Shown: positions 37,001 to 48,400 of the stretch, in pieces
Layout of the letters: every line of letters begins with the position of its first letter
How positions within the stretch are numbered: the first letter of the stretch is position 1
Assembly: GCF_002368095.1 (NCBI RefSeq)
Contig: NZ_AP018227.1
Coordinates: 1,384,264 to 1,448,263, forward strand
Reading direction: 5' to 3'
Length of the DNA: 64,000 nt
Source of the DNA: Calothrix parasitica NIES-267
GTDB taxonomy: Bacteria > Cyanobacteriota > Cyanobacteriia > Cyanobacteriales > Nostocaceae
The notes under the pieces: model-generated
What the model was told of the DNA's origin: nothing
Databases searched by the model: none
Seen by the model: the letters and a program-made list of their open reading frames with translations, nothing else
Position numbers and translations under genes: made by a program

Positions 37001-40000
37001 CATTAAATGATTCACTGTTGGAAATTTCAAATTCGGAATTCTTAATTAAAACTGATATCCCAGCATCTGCGAGCATATACGTTAATCGCTCTTCGGGATA
37101 TGCTGGATCTAAAGGAACGTAGGCTGCTCCGGCTTTAAGAATACCCAGTAATCCAATTACCATCTCTGCATTACGTTCGACGCAGATTCCTACTCTGGTT
37201 TCTGGTTTGACTCCCAATTTAATTAAATAGCGAGCTAGTTGATTGGATTTGATATCTAATTCATTGTACGTAAGTTGTTGATTCTCCCACACAATTGCAA
37301 TACTATCGGGGGTTTTCTCAACTTGTGCAATAAATAGCTGATGAATACAAGTTTGGGGATAATTTACCTGGGTTTGATTCCATTCAACAAGTAATTGCTG
37401 TTCCGTAATGGTTAATAAAGGTAATTCATATAGCTTTTGTTGGGGATTTGCAACTATCCCTTGTAATAAAGTTTGCCAATGTCCAATTGCTCTTTCGATG
37501 GTGCTGGCTGCGAATAAATCCCGGTTATACTCAAAACTACCGATTAAGCCGTTTTCCGTCTCGCTCATCGCAAGGGTTAAATCAAATTTAGCCGTACCAC
37601 TATCGCTACTAATCGGACTCCAGCTTAAATCTTCTACTCTCAAAGCTTGAATAGGAGCATTTTGTAAAAGGAACATCACCTGGAACAACGGTGTATAACT
37701 CAAAGAACGCACTAATTGCAATTCATCTACTAACTGTTCAAAAGGTAAATCTTGATGAGCATATGCTCCTAACGCTACATCTTTTACCCGTTGCAAAAGT
37801 TCGTTAAAACTGGGACTTCCCGATAAATCGCTGCGGAAAGCAAGAGTATTCGCAAAACAACCAATCAACCCTTCTAATTCACTGCGTTGACGATTGGCGA
37901 TCGCACTTCCAATTACAATATCTTCACTACCACTATAGCGATACAATAAGGTTTGGAATGCAGCTAATAAGGTCATAAATAGCGTGCATCCAGATTTTTG
38001 ACTCAACTGTTTCAAAGCTTGGGACAACGACCGAGATAATTCAAATTTTACACTTCCACCCCGCGCAGTTTGTATAGCAGGACGGGGATAATCTGTAGGT
38101 AATTCTAATAAATTGGGAGCATTTTGTAACTGATGCTGCCAGTAATTTAACTGCTTTTCTCGGACTTCACCTTGAAACCAATTTCTTTGCCAAGCTGCGA
38201 AATCTGGGTATTGAATTGGTAATTCATTTAACCTCACCCCATCCCGGATACCCCTTTCCTTAACAAGCAGAGCGGACGGAGGTGAGGTTTCCTCTCGATA
38301 TAAAATTCCCAATTCTCTTACCAAGACTCCCATTGACCAACCATCTGCAACAATATGATGCAAAGTAATCAAAATTACATGGTTTTGGGAATCAAGACGT
38401 AATAATTTAACTCTTAACAAAGGAGGTTTATCAAGCTTAAAAGCTTCTTGTGCTTCTTCTCGTGCAATTTTTTCAACTTCTTCTGTTTGAGTTATTTCTG
38501 TTGAATTGCTTAAATCGGTAACTTCTAATTTAAATTCATTTACAGATAATAATTGAGCAACAGGTTTTCCTTCAACAGTGAGAAAAGCAGTACGTAAAAC
38601 TTCGTGACGATTAATAATTTTTTGAAAACTACGCTCTAATATTAAGATATCAAGTTTCCCACTAATTTGTATCGCAGCAGGAATATTATAAAAAGGACTT
38701 TCCGGTTCGAGTTGAGATAAAAACCACTGACGTTGTTGAGCAAAAGAAATCGGTAATTTATCTTGACGTTCTATTTTCTTAATTCCAGGTTGTGATAATT
38801 CCGAATTTTTCCTAGTAATCGCTTCAGCTATTCCAACAATCGTAGGAGTTTCAAACAATTTTCGTAAAGGTAACTCAACTTCAAATATCTCTCGAATCTG
38901 AGAAATAACACGAGTAGCAAGTAAAGAATGTCCCCCTAACTCAAAGAAATTATCATCAATACTAATTTTTTCAACTCCAAGAATCTCCGACCAAATATTG
39001 ACTAAAAGTTGTTCAACCCGATTACGAGGAGCAATAAAATCCCTTTGTTCCATGTGAATCTGCTCTGGATTCGGTAAAGCTTTTCTATCAACTTTACGAT
39101 TTGGAGTGAGGGGAAACTCTTCTAACATCATATAGCTAGAAGGAATCATATAAGCAGGTAACTTACCCTGTAAAAATTGCCGCAATTCAGCTTGAGATAC
39201 ATTTGATGGTGAAACTACATAAGCAATCAACTTTTCATCATCATTATTTTTAGATAAAATTACCACCGATTGTTTCACCGATGGATGTTGACTCAAAACA
39301 CTTTCAATTTCCCCTAATTCAATCCGAAAACCCCGTAACTTAACTTGATAATCAATTCGTCCTAAATATTCTAAATCCCCTGAAGGTAGATAACGTACTA
39401 AATCACCAGTTTTATATAATTTTGAATCCTCCTGTCGGACACCCCTCTCTTTATTAAGGAGAAGGAATGGAGGTGAGGTTTTTTTTAAAAGTGGATTATC
39501 AATAAACCTCTCTGCGCTTAATTCCGGCTTATTTAAATAACCTTTTGCTAATCCCGCACCACCAATATATAATTCTCCCGGAATCCCTATCGGAACGGGC
39601 TGTAAATAATCATTTAAAACGTAAAATTGGGTATTATTAATTGCTTTTCCAATGGTCACATTCGATGAAACGTAATGTATTATGTCTCTACATTCAGCGA
39701 CAGCAGACCAGATAGTAGCTTCCGTTGGACCATATAAATTCCATACTTCTTTACTACGTTTTAATAATTCTTCTGCAACATTTATATCTAAAGCTTCTCC
39801 ACCACAAAGAACTTTTAATTGTTGATTACCTTTCCATCCTGCTGCTAACAATAATCTCCAAGTTGCAGGAGTTGCTTGCATTATTGTTACTTGATTTTTT
39901 TCTAAACTTTTTATTAATCTGATTCCATCATTTGCAGTTTCTCTACTAGCAATAATTAATTTAGCACCAGTAATTAAAGGTAAATATAATTCTAATCCAG

Positions 40001-42185
40001 CAATATCAAAAGATAATGTAGTTACTGATAGTAAAATATCCTTTGATGTGATTCCCGGTTTTTGCTGCATTGATTCGAGACAGTTAACCAAGGATTTGTG
40101 TAAAATTTGCACTCCTTTTGGTTTACCCGTGGAACCGGAAGTGTAGATAATATAAGCTAAATTTTCTAAAGTTGTTTGAGGTGGTAGATTTTCCGAAGAT
40201 TGTTTTTCAATTAATTCCCAGTCACTATCAACATTAATAACCTCACCCCGATAAAGCTGTGCTTTATCCCCCCTCTCCTTATCAAGGAGAGGGGTTTCTT
40301 CTCCTGTTCCCCTCTCCTTAATAAGGAGAGCAGTGCGTTGCGGAGGTTCCCTCCGTTGAAGCAACTGCGGGAGAGGGGTTAGGGGTGAGGTTTGTGAGGT
40401 TTTAGAATCTATCACTAAAAAATCCACCCCCGAATCTTCCACCATAAACGTCAAACGCTCTTGGGGAAACCCTGGATCTAAAGGAATATAAGTTCCACCC
40501 GCTTTCAAAATACCCAACAATCCCACGAGCATTTTCTCAGAACGTTCTAAACAAATCCCTACCCTTGTTTCTCTTTCCACACCAACCGATTGTAGATAAC
40601 GAGCAAGTTGATTTGCTTTTTGGTTTAATTCTTTATATGTAAGCTGCTCCGATTCAAACACAACTGCTATTTTATCTGGTGTTTTCTCCGCTTGTGCTTC
40701 AAATAGTTGATGAATACAAAGCTCCGAATAATCACAACTCGTATCGTTCCATTCAATCAGTAACTGCTGTTGTTCTTTCGGTGTTAATAAAGGTAGCTCG
40801 CAAATATTTTGTTCTGGATTAGCGACAATTGCGGTTAAAACAGTTTGAAAATGACCGATAATTCTTTCAATTGTTGATTTCGTAAATAAATCGGTATTGT
40901 ATTCAAAAATCCCCGTCAAACCGTCGGGAGTTTCGTACATGTCTAAACTCAAATCAAATCGAGCAGTTTCCTGTTCTGGTTCGAGGTGTTTCAACGATAA
41001 TCCAGATAAATCTATGTTTTGTGTGGGTGTGTTGTGAAGAATGAACATCACCTGAAACAAAGGATTATAGCTGAGATTTCGTTCTGGTTGTAGCTGTTCT
41101 ACTAAATATTCGTATGGTAAATCTTGATTAGCATATGCGTTTAAGGTGACTTCTCGAACTTGTTGGAGAAAATCGGTAAAACTGGGATTTCCTGATAAAT
41201 CACTACGGAAAATCAAGTTATTAACAAATAATCCGATTAGATTGCTAATCTCAGCGCGATTTTCTCGATTTGTAATTGTAGAACCAATCAATATATCTTC
41301 TTGATTGCTGTAGCGATAAAGTAGTATTTTAAATCCTGCAAGCAAGGTCATGAATAATGTAGTGTTTTGACCTTGACTGAGATTTTTGAGAGCGTTTGAT
41401 AAGTCTTCGGAAAGAGCGAAGGATGCTCTAGCACCGTGAAATCTTTGTATGGGGGGACGGGGATAGTCAGTTGGTAGCGTTAATAAAGGTGGATAATTAG
41501 CTAAGTTTTTTTGCCAGTATTCCAGTTGAACCGTGCGCTTTTCACTTTTCAACCATTCTTGTTCCCAAGTTGCATAATCACCATATTGAACGGGTAATTC
41601 TGCTAGTTGTGCTGTTTCTCCTTTGCTCAAAGATTGATAAATTGTCGCAAGTTCTCGGATTAATAATCGCATCGAAAAATAATCCGAGATGATGTGATGC
41701 ATGGTAAATAATAATACATATTCTTCAGCATTTAATTTAATTAATTTTGCTCTGAATAAAGGAATTTGAGATAAATCAAATGGTTGTGTAGTTGCTTTTT
41801 TAATTTGCTGTCTTACTTGTTGTTGTTGCTGTTCGGTTGGTAATGCTTGTAAGTCAATTAAAGGAATTTGCTGGCTTAATTTTGGAAAAACTTGCTGTAT
41901 CGGCTCGTCTTTAATTACTGTAAAGCTAGAGCGTAATACTTCATGACGCTGAATTATTTTATTGAGACTTTTTTGTAAGGCAATAATATTAAGTTCACCT
42001 GTTAAATGTAAAGAGAAAGGAATATTATATGCTGATGATTCTGGTTGCAGTTTATCGAGAAACCACAGCCTTTTTTGAGCGAATGATAAGGGAAATTTTT
42101 GGGGTTTATTGGCTTTTTCTTTAAGGAGTTTTGCTAATAGTTGACGCTTTTGTTCTGGAGAGAGGTTTTCTAAGGATTTAGACAT
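34071..42185 (-). CDS. NRPS C-A(Gly)-PCP-C-A(Ala)-PCP-E
   Basis: 2704 residues, two modules. Module 1: C (LSFAQKRLWF near 33, HHIISDYFS near 162), A with residues D-I-L-Q-L-G-L-I-W, the known glycine code, and PCP GGHSLLA near 1083. Module 2: C (HHIVADGWS near 1279), A with D-L-F-N-N-A-L-T-Y, an alanine code, PCP LGGDSILA near 2175 (the GGDS form usual before epimerases), then an epimerase domain with HHLVIDGISW near 2367, giving D-Ala. The C-terminus LSQEELDDILEDL is the usual helix after an E domain that docks on the next NRPS. Five insertions of dispersed repeats are carried in frame. The Gly A domain is a close copy of that at 62202-64000, and the Ala one of that in the next gene. Confidence 0.94.
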   Translation of the reverse strand: MSKSLENLSPEQKRQLLAKLLKEKANKPQKFPLSFAQKRLWFLDKLQPESSAYNIPFSLHLTGELNIIALQKSLNKIIQRHEVLRSSFTVIKDEPIQQVFPKLSQQIPLIDLQALPTEQQQQQVRQQIKKATTQPFDLSQIPLFRAKLIKLNAEEYVLLFTMHHIISDYFSMRLLIRELATIYQSLSKGETAQLAELPVQYGDYATWEQEWLKSEKRTVQLEYWQKNLANYPPLLTLPTDYPRPPIQRFHGARASFALSEDLSNALKNLSQGQNTTLFMTLLAGFKILLYRYSNQEDILIGSTITNRENRAEISNLIGLFVNNLIFRSDLSGNPSFTDFLQQVREVTLNAYANQDLPYEYLVEQLQPERNLSYNPLFQVMFILHNTPTQNIDLSGLSLKHLEPEQETARFDLSLDMYETPDGLTGIFEYNTDLFTKSTIERIIGHFQTVLTAIVANPEQNICELPLLTPKEQQQLLIEWNDTSCDYSELCIHQLFEAQAEKTPDKIAVVFESEQLTYKELNQKANQLARYLQSVGVERETRVGICLERSEKMLVGLLGILKAGGTYIPLDPGFPQERLTFMVEDSGVDFLVIDSKTSQTSPLTPLPQLLQRREPPQRTALLIKERGTGEETPLLDKERGDKAQLYRGEVINVDSDWELIEKQSSENLPPQTTLENLAYIIYTSGSTGKPKGVQILHKSLVNCLESMQQKPGITSKDILLSVTTLSFDIAGLELYLPLITGAKLIIASRETANDGIRLIKSLEKNQVTIMQATPATWRLLLAAGWKGNQQLKVLCGGEALDINVAEELLKRSKEVWNLYGPTEATIWSAVAECRDIIHYVSSNVTIGKAINNTQFYVLNDYLQPVPIGIPGELYIGGAGLAKGYLNKPELSAERFIDNPLLKKTSPPFLLLNKERGVRQEDSKLYKTGDLVRYLPSGDLEYLGRIDYQVKLRGFRIELGEIESVLSQHPSVKQSVVILSKNNDDEKLIAYVVSPSNVSQAELRQFLQGKLPAYMIPSSYMMLEEFPLTPNRKVDRKALPNPEQIHMEQRDFIAPRNRVEQLLVNIWSEILGVEKISIDDNFFELGGHSLLATRVISQIREIFEVELPLRKLFETPTIVGIAEAITRKNSELSQPGIKKIERQDKLPISFAQQRQWFLSQLEPESPFYNIPAAIQISGKLDILILERSFQKIINRHEVLRTAFLTVEGKPVAQLLSVNEFKLEVTDLSNSTEITQTEEVEKIAREEAQEAFKLDKPPLLRVKLLRLDSQNHVILITLHHIVADGWSMGVLVRELGILYREETSPPSALLVKERGIRDGVRLNELPIQYPDFAAWQRNWFQGEVREKQLNYWQHQLQNAPNLLELPTDYPRPAIQTARGGSVKFELSRSLSQALKQLSQKSGCTLFMTLLAAFQTLLYRYSGSEDIVIGSAIANRQRSELEGLIGCFANTLAFRSDLSGSPSFNELLQRVKDVALGAYAHQDLPFEQLVDELQLVRSLSYTPLFQVMFLLQNAPIQALRVEDLSWSPISSDSGTAKFDLTLAMSETENGLIGSFEYNRDLFAASTIERAIGHWQTLLQGIVANPQQKLYELPLLTITEQQLLVEWNQTQVNYPQTCIHQLFIAQVEKTPDSIAIVWENQQLTYNELDIKSNQLARYLIKLGVKPETRVGICVERNAEMVIGLLGILKAGAAYVPLDPAYPEERLTYMLADAGISVLIKNSEFEISNSESFNVVNFKTDWNAINQESTVNIDVEVEPENLAYVIYTSGSTGKPKGVAITHRSATTLIHWSRDVFADTQLAGVLASTSICFDLSVFELFVPLSWGGKVILVENALQLPYLNKVDSVTLINTVPSAILQLSQLKAIPNSVNTVNLAGEALQQSLVQQLEQKHPQIQQIFNLYGPSEDTTYSTYALVGGQESIINYQLPITNYQSPTIGSPITNTQAYILDSYLQPVPVGVPGELYLGGAGLIREYLNRPELTAEKLIPNPFRTSPPSPLLVKERGVRFLDERLYKTGDKARYLPSGKIEYLGRFDNQVKLRGFRIELGEIESALSQHPEVHQAVTKVWEDKSGNKRLVAYFVLKNPVSDDNFSIQLRHFLQDKLPDYMIPAIFMMLSEIPLTPNGKINRRALPEPDNYQNQLNNKQNIDNNVKPRTRKEQILTQIWTQLLGIESVGIHDNFFELGGDSILAIQVIAKASQSGLRLLPKQVFQHQTIAELAAVADTVSVNAEQGKITGIVPLTPIQNWFFAQNLADSHHWNQSIMLSVDKSIPFAWVEQSIQKLLTHHDALRLQFQTTESGLQQINADVDNYINKQTPLLQFDLSALNEEEQQPTITKTATQLQKSLNLATGLVRVAFFKLGNENKSNRLLFIIHHLVIDGISWRILLSDLQTAFEQLNLNSGQKIQLPPKTTSFKHWANSLQNYSEQISKETIEYWQNICKIPEIDIPVDYPQSNNTVATTDTVSIAFTAEETQALLQQVPTAYQTQINDVLLTALVQTFENWTGKKRLLIDLEAHGREDLFSEVDISRTVGWFTTMFPVLLDLDTAKDAQKDIIHNLKTIKEQLRQIPNRGIDYSILRFLGNQEIQTQLSKITPQIRFNYLGQVDGTFAESTFVKPANESTGAVRSKRGNRDILIEINSIISAGKLRLDWIYSTAVHRRSTIINLTEQYMKALRNLIQLCCDEVGGYTPSDFSQMQLSQEELDDILEDL
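36185..36227. repeat. In-frame palindromic element, pre-A7 site of the Ala A domain
   Basis: Single-core copy with CTCTCTCCTTAACAAGGAGA, translated TSPPSPLLVKERGVRF before DERLYKTGD. Shorter than the copies in neighbouring A domains, with only the right GTGAGGT end kept. Confidence 0.85.
36398..36440. repeat. In-frame heptamer repeat inside NRPS gene
   Basis: Consecutive GGTAATT units of the intergenic heptamer type, translated as INYQLPITNYQSPTIG in the surface stretch between the GPSEDTTYSTYALV and TQAYILD segments of the Ala A domain. In the paralogous A domain at 47425-47470 the same place carries a different simple repeat (GGGGGAT units). Confidence 0.85.
38231..38288. repeat. In-frame palindromic element in a condensation domain
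   Basis: Copy with ACCTCACCCC and GTGAGGT ends, translated TSPPSALLVKERGIRDGVR between LGILYREE and LNELPIQYPDF of the second C domain. This is the only copy in a C domain. The site is a linker that is variable in length in the family. Confidence 0.85.
39428..39480. repeat. In-frame palindromic element, pre-A7 site of the Gly A domain
   Basis: Single-core copy (CTCTCTTTATTAAGGAGA) translated KKTSPPFLLLNKERGVRQED before SKLYKTGDL. The paralogous Gly A domain has its copy at the same position (62921-62969). Confidence 0.85.
40240..40391. repeat. Expanded in-frame palindromic element upstream of A3, Gly A domain
   Basis: 152 bp, the largest copy. It starts ACCTCACCCCGATAAAGCTG like the 68-bp copy at 63772-63839 in the paralogous domain but holds about 84 extra bases, that is 28 extra codons, made of further CCTCTCC cores. 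Translation runs TSPLTPLPQLLQRREPPQRT then ALLIKERG and PLLDKERGDKAQLYRGEV. Confidence 0.88.
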
Positions 42186-42226
42186 CTTTAAATACTTTTA
42201 AATATATATTTTTTTAACGCTATATT

Positions 42227-42389
42227 GTAGGTTGGGTTAGGCACATTTATAAGTATGTTTTTTACAGAAATTTATATTTGTGCCGTAACCCAACATCTTT
42301 TATTTATAAATCGCGATGTTGGGTTACGACAGGATTAATACAAATTTTTGTTAAATATTTAAATAGTTTTCCTGTCTAACCCAACCTAC
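42227..42389. repeat. GTAGGTTGGGTTA inverted repeat
   Basis: Arms GTAGGTTGGGTTAG (42227-42240) and CTAACCCAACCTAC (42376-42389), with an inner pair CGTAACCCAACATC / GATGTTGGGTTACG at about 42285-42327. It occupies the 274-bp gap between two NRPS genes. A relative is at 3183-3247. Confidence 0.85.
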
Positions 42390-42459
42390 AAGCTTGACTT
42401 GAAGGCTGAGGATTTTCCTGTTGAGTTCTTTGTATACCCAATCCCCAATTACCAATTCC

Positions 42460-45400
42460 CTATTCCTCCATCATTTGTTTAAGTAAAGCATCAACATCTT
42501 CCTCAGAAATTTCTTCAATATTTTCTAATATCTCGCTACTATTTCGTTCAACTTTTTTAATTGTCTCTACCTCAGCTATAGTTTGTTTTGGTTGCTGTTG
42601 AATTACTTGTGCTTGTTCTGCGATTGTGGGAGCTTCAAAAAAGTGACGGATTGTAATTTCTACTTGCAAGATTTGTCGCATTTGGGTAATTACTTGGGTT
42701 GCGGATAGGGAATTACCACCATTATCGAAGAAATTATCATGAATTCCGATTTGTTCTAGTTTGAGAGCGTTTTGCCAAATTTGAGCAATTTTCTTTTCTA
42801 ACTCGGTTTTTGGTGCTACAAATTCAACATTACTTTGACCGTGTAATTGCGGCTTTGGTAAGGCTTTACGGTCGATTTTACCGTTGTTGGTTAATGGTAA
42901 TTTTTCTAATAACATATAGTGAGATGGCACCATATAATCGGGAAGTTTCTGTTGGAGGTATTGACGCAATCTTTCCGAAATTGATATTGATTCTTGGGGT
43001 TCGGAAGACATCCATTTTTGCGTCCAAGTTGGGTCTATTTTTCCACCCACAAAGCTATGTAATAAAATCTGACTTTCTGCTAAATTAAACGATTCTCGTA
43101 TAGTTTCAAATTCTAATACTCCAATGGGACATAAACCAATATCAAAATCTGGTGCTGCTTCCATCAACAGTTGACTGATATAACCAGCTTCTAACATACA
43201 AAAATCTCTCGCTTTATCACCGTAGACGGGAGTAATTGCTGCTAATTCTGCTATTAGGAATAATGAAAAACCAGATTCTGCAAAAATTTCTTGATTGCTG
43301 CTGTAAACTTGATTTTCAATAGCTGATTTTTGATGAAGTAAAATTAAATTATGATTTGCGGGATGATAATAATAAACTCCTGGTTCTAATCCTTCAATGC
43401 GATTATCTTTGACGTGCAAATAAGCTTGTACTGGATAAAGACTACCAGCCGAACCGTAGCGATATTTTGGTAGTGGAGAATCCTTTAATTGCATTTGCGC
43501 TAAACTGCCAATCCACTGACTAAATTGATTTAAATTAATTGGTTGTTGGAGAAACTGACGGTAACTTTGTCTTCTCAGATAAGCTTGATTTGTATTTTCA
43601 TCTCGTTCGAGTTGTGGAAGTTCTATTTGTTTTCTTCCTTCATCTCTACGAATACCAAGTTGCTGTAATTTAAAATCAATTTTTTCTACAGGATTGGGGA
43701 CTATATAAGCTACTAATTGCTTATTTTCAAAGTCTCCCACAGCAGTTACAACCGCTTCTTGAATCAAAGGATTTTTGAGCAATACTGTTTCGATTTCCCC
43801 TAATTCAATCCGATAACCGTTCACCTTAACCTGAAAATCTTCTCTTCCCAAAAATTCGATGCTACCATCTGGGAGATATCTTCCCAAATCCCCAGTTTTG
43901 TATAACCTCACCCCGTCCTGACGGACACCCCTCTCCTTATCAAGGGTTTGAATGAATCTTTCTGCTGTTAATTGAGATTGATTTAAATAACCTTGTGCTA
44001 ATCCAATTCCACCGATATAAAGTTGTCCCGTTACCCAAATCGGACAGGGTTTCATTGCTTCGTTTAGTACATGAAACTGTTGATTCGTTAGTGGATAACC
44101 GTAAGGAATGCTCTTCCAATCGGGATTAATTTCTTTGATGGGATAAGCAATTGACCAAATCGAAGCTTCCGTTGCTCCACCTAAACTAATAATTTCTGTA
44201 TTTACAAACTGCTGCCAAATTCTTTCGGGTAAATTTAATGGTATCCAGTCACCGCTCATTAATACTAAACGTAAGGAATTTATTTTTTGTTCGGTAGCTT
44301 CTAAATGTTCTACTAATAACTGCATCAAAGCAGGAACGGAATTCCAAACAGTTATGGAATATTCATGTATTAAATTTGCCCAATGTGCGGGGTCTTTTGT
44401 TAAATCAGCATCGGGAATAACTATAGTTGCTCCTGCGGCTAATGTTCCGAAAATATCATATACGGATAAGTCGAAACTCAAGGAGGATAAAGCGAAAACT
44501 GAATCTTTATCGGTGATTCCAAAGCGCTGATTAATATCCAAAATTGTATTAACCGCACCTTGATGACTAATCATTACACCCTTCGGCAATCCCGTAGAGC
44601 CTGATGTGTAAATTATGTATGCAAGAGCGGAGGGGGCGGAGGGGGCAGAGGGGGTAGAGGGGGTAGAGGGGGTAGATTCGATTAGAATTCGGGTGATGTT
44701 ATCTTCCCATTCCAAGGAATTATTTAACCAGGGTTGGGTGACAACGTATTTAATTTGTGCTTGTTGGAGTATTTGAAAACGTCTTTCTTTTGGTAATTCT
44801 GGGTCTATGGGAACGTATGCTGCACCTGCTGTTAATATTCCTAAAACGGCTACTACTTGTTCCCAACCTTTGGTCATTACAACCGCGATTAGTTGATTTG
44901 GTTGTACTCCTAGTTCTCGCAACTCTAGCGCTAGGGTTTTGCTGTAATTACTTAATTCCTGATAACTTAAACAAATATTTGAGGTGACTATTGCTTGTTT
45001 GTCGGGATTTAGCGCAACTCTATCGAAAAATAATTGATGTAAAAACGGTTGTGTTTCTTTATTAATTAAATCGGCTTCTGTTGAATTTACTCGTGTAAGT
45101 ATTTCAAGTTGGGCTGATGGTATTAGCTGTCTTGTGGTATTTTGCCATTCTGCTTCATTCCCTAAACGTTCCAGGAAATTACTATAGCTAGCAAACATAT
45201 CATCAAGCATTCCATCGGGGAATAGTTCGTCAATGGTATCCCAGTTGTAAACTAATGCTCCGTTAATTTCGGAAACTTGATGGTCGAGGTAAACTTGGGA
45301 TGTTTGACTCAAGCTGTAAACAACTTCTCCTTCCCAATCCCGATTTCTAGATGATTCTGCGGAATTATTTTGAGCCAAGGTGCTGGTAAATACAACGGGC

Positions 45401-48400
45401 ATTAATGCGCCGGTCATTCGCTGTTTAGTCCGAGCTAATTGCCGTAATACTTCAACTCCGCTGACGTAACGATGGTCTAAATCCTCCCATAATTGCGCTT
45501 GAATTCTTTGGGCTACTGTTGCAAATGTATCTTTACCGCTATTATTAATTTCTAATAATGTTGATGAGGTAAAATCCCCAACTAATTGATTTACTTGGGG
45601 ATGTAACGGTAAGCGATTGAAAAGGGTTAAATTTAAGGTAAATTGCGGACTATTGCTCCAAAATGTGATAATTTCTGCAAAAGCTGCGAGCAATAATCCT
45701 GAAGGAGTAATATTATTTTGAATCGCACGCTGTTTTAATTTTCCCCACAATTCTGGGTTTAAAGTATGGGTACGACGAATAAAACGAGGTGTTTCTATAG
45801 CGCTAGGGTTTTTCTGTAATGGTAGTTGAGGAGAAGCTGGTAAAGTAGCGAGTCGATTTTGCCAATAGTTTATAGATTGCTGATATTTATCTGAATTACC
45901 AAACTCTTTTTCAGCTAAGACATAATCACGGAAGGAAATTTCTAAAGGTGGGAATTTATTTTGTTGTTGAATTGATGCTACTAACTCTTGCGCTAATATC
46001 TGCAAACTCCAAGCATCACCCATTAAAACATCAAAGCTAATCAAAAACCTGACTCGGTTATCCGACAACAATACCGCTTGAATATCAAACAAAGGATATT
46101 CATCGGTTGACAACACCTGATGAGAAAGCTTATCTCGTAAATTTATTAATTCCTTCTCAACCTCTTCTCCAGATGAACTACCTAAATCTAAAGTTTTAAT
46201 TTCATATGCTGGAACTTCCGGTAAAATTCGCTGTTTTCCGTCAGATTCTACAATCACCCGCAACATCTCGTGACGGTTAATCAATTGTCGTAATGCTTCT
46301 TCGACCTGCTTGACACTTAACCCGACCGTTTCAATTTCTCGATAACCGTGAGTCGAAACATTCCCCAATTCAAAAGCTTGATTGCGTCCAATCCAGTAAG
46401 CTTGTTGAATATCAGTTAAAGGAAAAGGTTCGTAGCGTTGATTTAAATCTGGTACGAGTTTCGGTAAGTTCTGTGAATGTGTTTTTACTGAATTATTATT
46501 TTCTACTTGCTCAACCAATCCCGCAACCGTAGGGTTTAGAAACAAACCTCGTAAAGGAATATCAACTTGTAAACTCTCGTTAATAACAGCAATAATTTTG
46601 ATTCCGAGTAGAGAATGTCCCCCCAACTCAAAGAAATTGTCATCTAAACCAACTCGTTCTACATTTAATTCATCTTGCCAAATTTTGGCGATCGCCTTTT
46701 CAATTTCCGTTTGTGGTTCAACAAAAGTCGTCTCTAATTCCGGACGAATTGCATCAGGTAAAGGTAGCTCACGTCGATTTATTTTACCATTGGGCAAACG
46801 CGGTAATTCATCCAACTCCACGAACGCAGAAGGAATCATGTAAACCGGAAGTCTTTCCGACAAAAAATTACGTATTCGTAAAGTTGATATTTGATTATCT
46901 TTATCTTCAATATCCTTAAATACAACATAAGCAATCAACAGCTTATTTTCTCCATCTTCCCCAACAGTCACCACACATTCTTGCATTTGTGGATGTTGAC
47001 TCAAAGCTGCTTCAATTTCACCAATTTCAATTCGATATCCCCGAATTTTAACCTGACTATCTATCCTACCAACGTATTCAATATTTCCTGACGGTAAATA
47101 ACGTACTAAGTCACCAGTTTTATAGAGACTTAAGAACCTCACCCCGCGCTTTCGCGCACCCCTCGACCTGTCAAGGAGAGGGGACACTAATGTGTTTTCA
47201 GCACCCCTCTCCTTAATAAGGAAGGGGGGTGAGGTTTTTTCAGAAAAGGGATTGGGAATTAATTTTTCTGCGGTTAATTCTGGTTTATCTAGATATCCAC
47301 GCATTAAACCAGCACCACCAAGATATAATTCACCAATCACACCCACGGGAACGGGTTGCAGATAACTATCGAGAATATAAGCTTGAGTATTTGCAATCGG
47401 ACAACCGATGGGAGGAGAAGAGGAGGGGGGGATGGGGGGATGGGGGGATGGGGAGAAATGTTTCTCCTTGTCCCCTTGTCCCCCAACTAATGCATAAGTA
47501 GAATAAGTAGTATCCTCACTCGGGCCATATAAATTGAATATCTGCTGAATATGGGGATGTTTTTGTTCAAGCTGCTTTACTAAATTCCATTGCAAAGCTT
47601 CCCCAGCTAAATTAATAGTGTTAACTAATTTTGGAATTGCATTAACACGAGATAATTGAGAAATTGCGCTGGGGACGGTATTGATTGCTGTGACTTGGGA
47701 AGCTTCGGGTAAATCGACTAATTCTAAAACGTTTTCTACCAGAATAACTTTTCCACCCCAACTCAAGGGTACAAATAATTCAAATACCGATAAGTCAAAG
47801 CAAATTGAAGTTGAAGCTAACATTCCAGCAATAACTTCATCATTAAATACTTCCCTTGCCCAATGCAATAATGTCACCGTACTACGATGAGCAATTGCAA
47901 CTCCTTTGGGTTTACCTGTTGAACCGGAAGTGTAAATTAAATATCCTAAGTTCTCTGGTTTAACTTTGCTTCTGGGATTATCTGTACTGTATTGAGCAAT
48001 TTTTTCCCAATCGTCGAATAACCTCACCCCGCGCTGTCGCGCACCCCTCTCCTTGTCAAGGAGAGGGGAAAAGCTGTCTTCGGCTCCCCTCTCCTTAATA
48101 AGGAGAGGGGTTGGGGGTGAGGTTTCCGAGGTTTCCGTCAATAAAACTTCTATCTGAGCATCTTCAATAATATATTCCGTCCGTGCTTGAGGATAAGCTG
48201 GATCTAAAGGAACATAAGCAGCACCAGCTTTAAGAATACCTAAAATACCAATTACTAATTCTAAATTTCTTTCTAAATAAACCCCAACTTTCGACTCATG
48301 ATTTACACCTAATGTTTGTAAATAATGGGCTAATTGATTTGCACGGTTATTTAATTCTTTATAAGTCAACTGACAATTATCGTGAACCAGCGCAATAGCA

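Noticed and set aside
40240-40391. Suspicion that in-frame repeats mark frameshifts or pseudogenes
   Set aside because: Every NRPS and PKS frame runs unbroken with all core motifs on both sides of each insertion.
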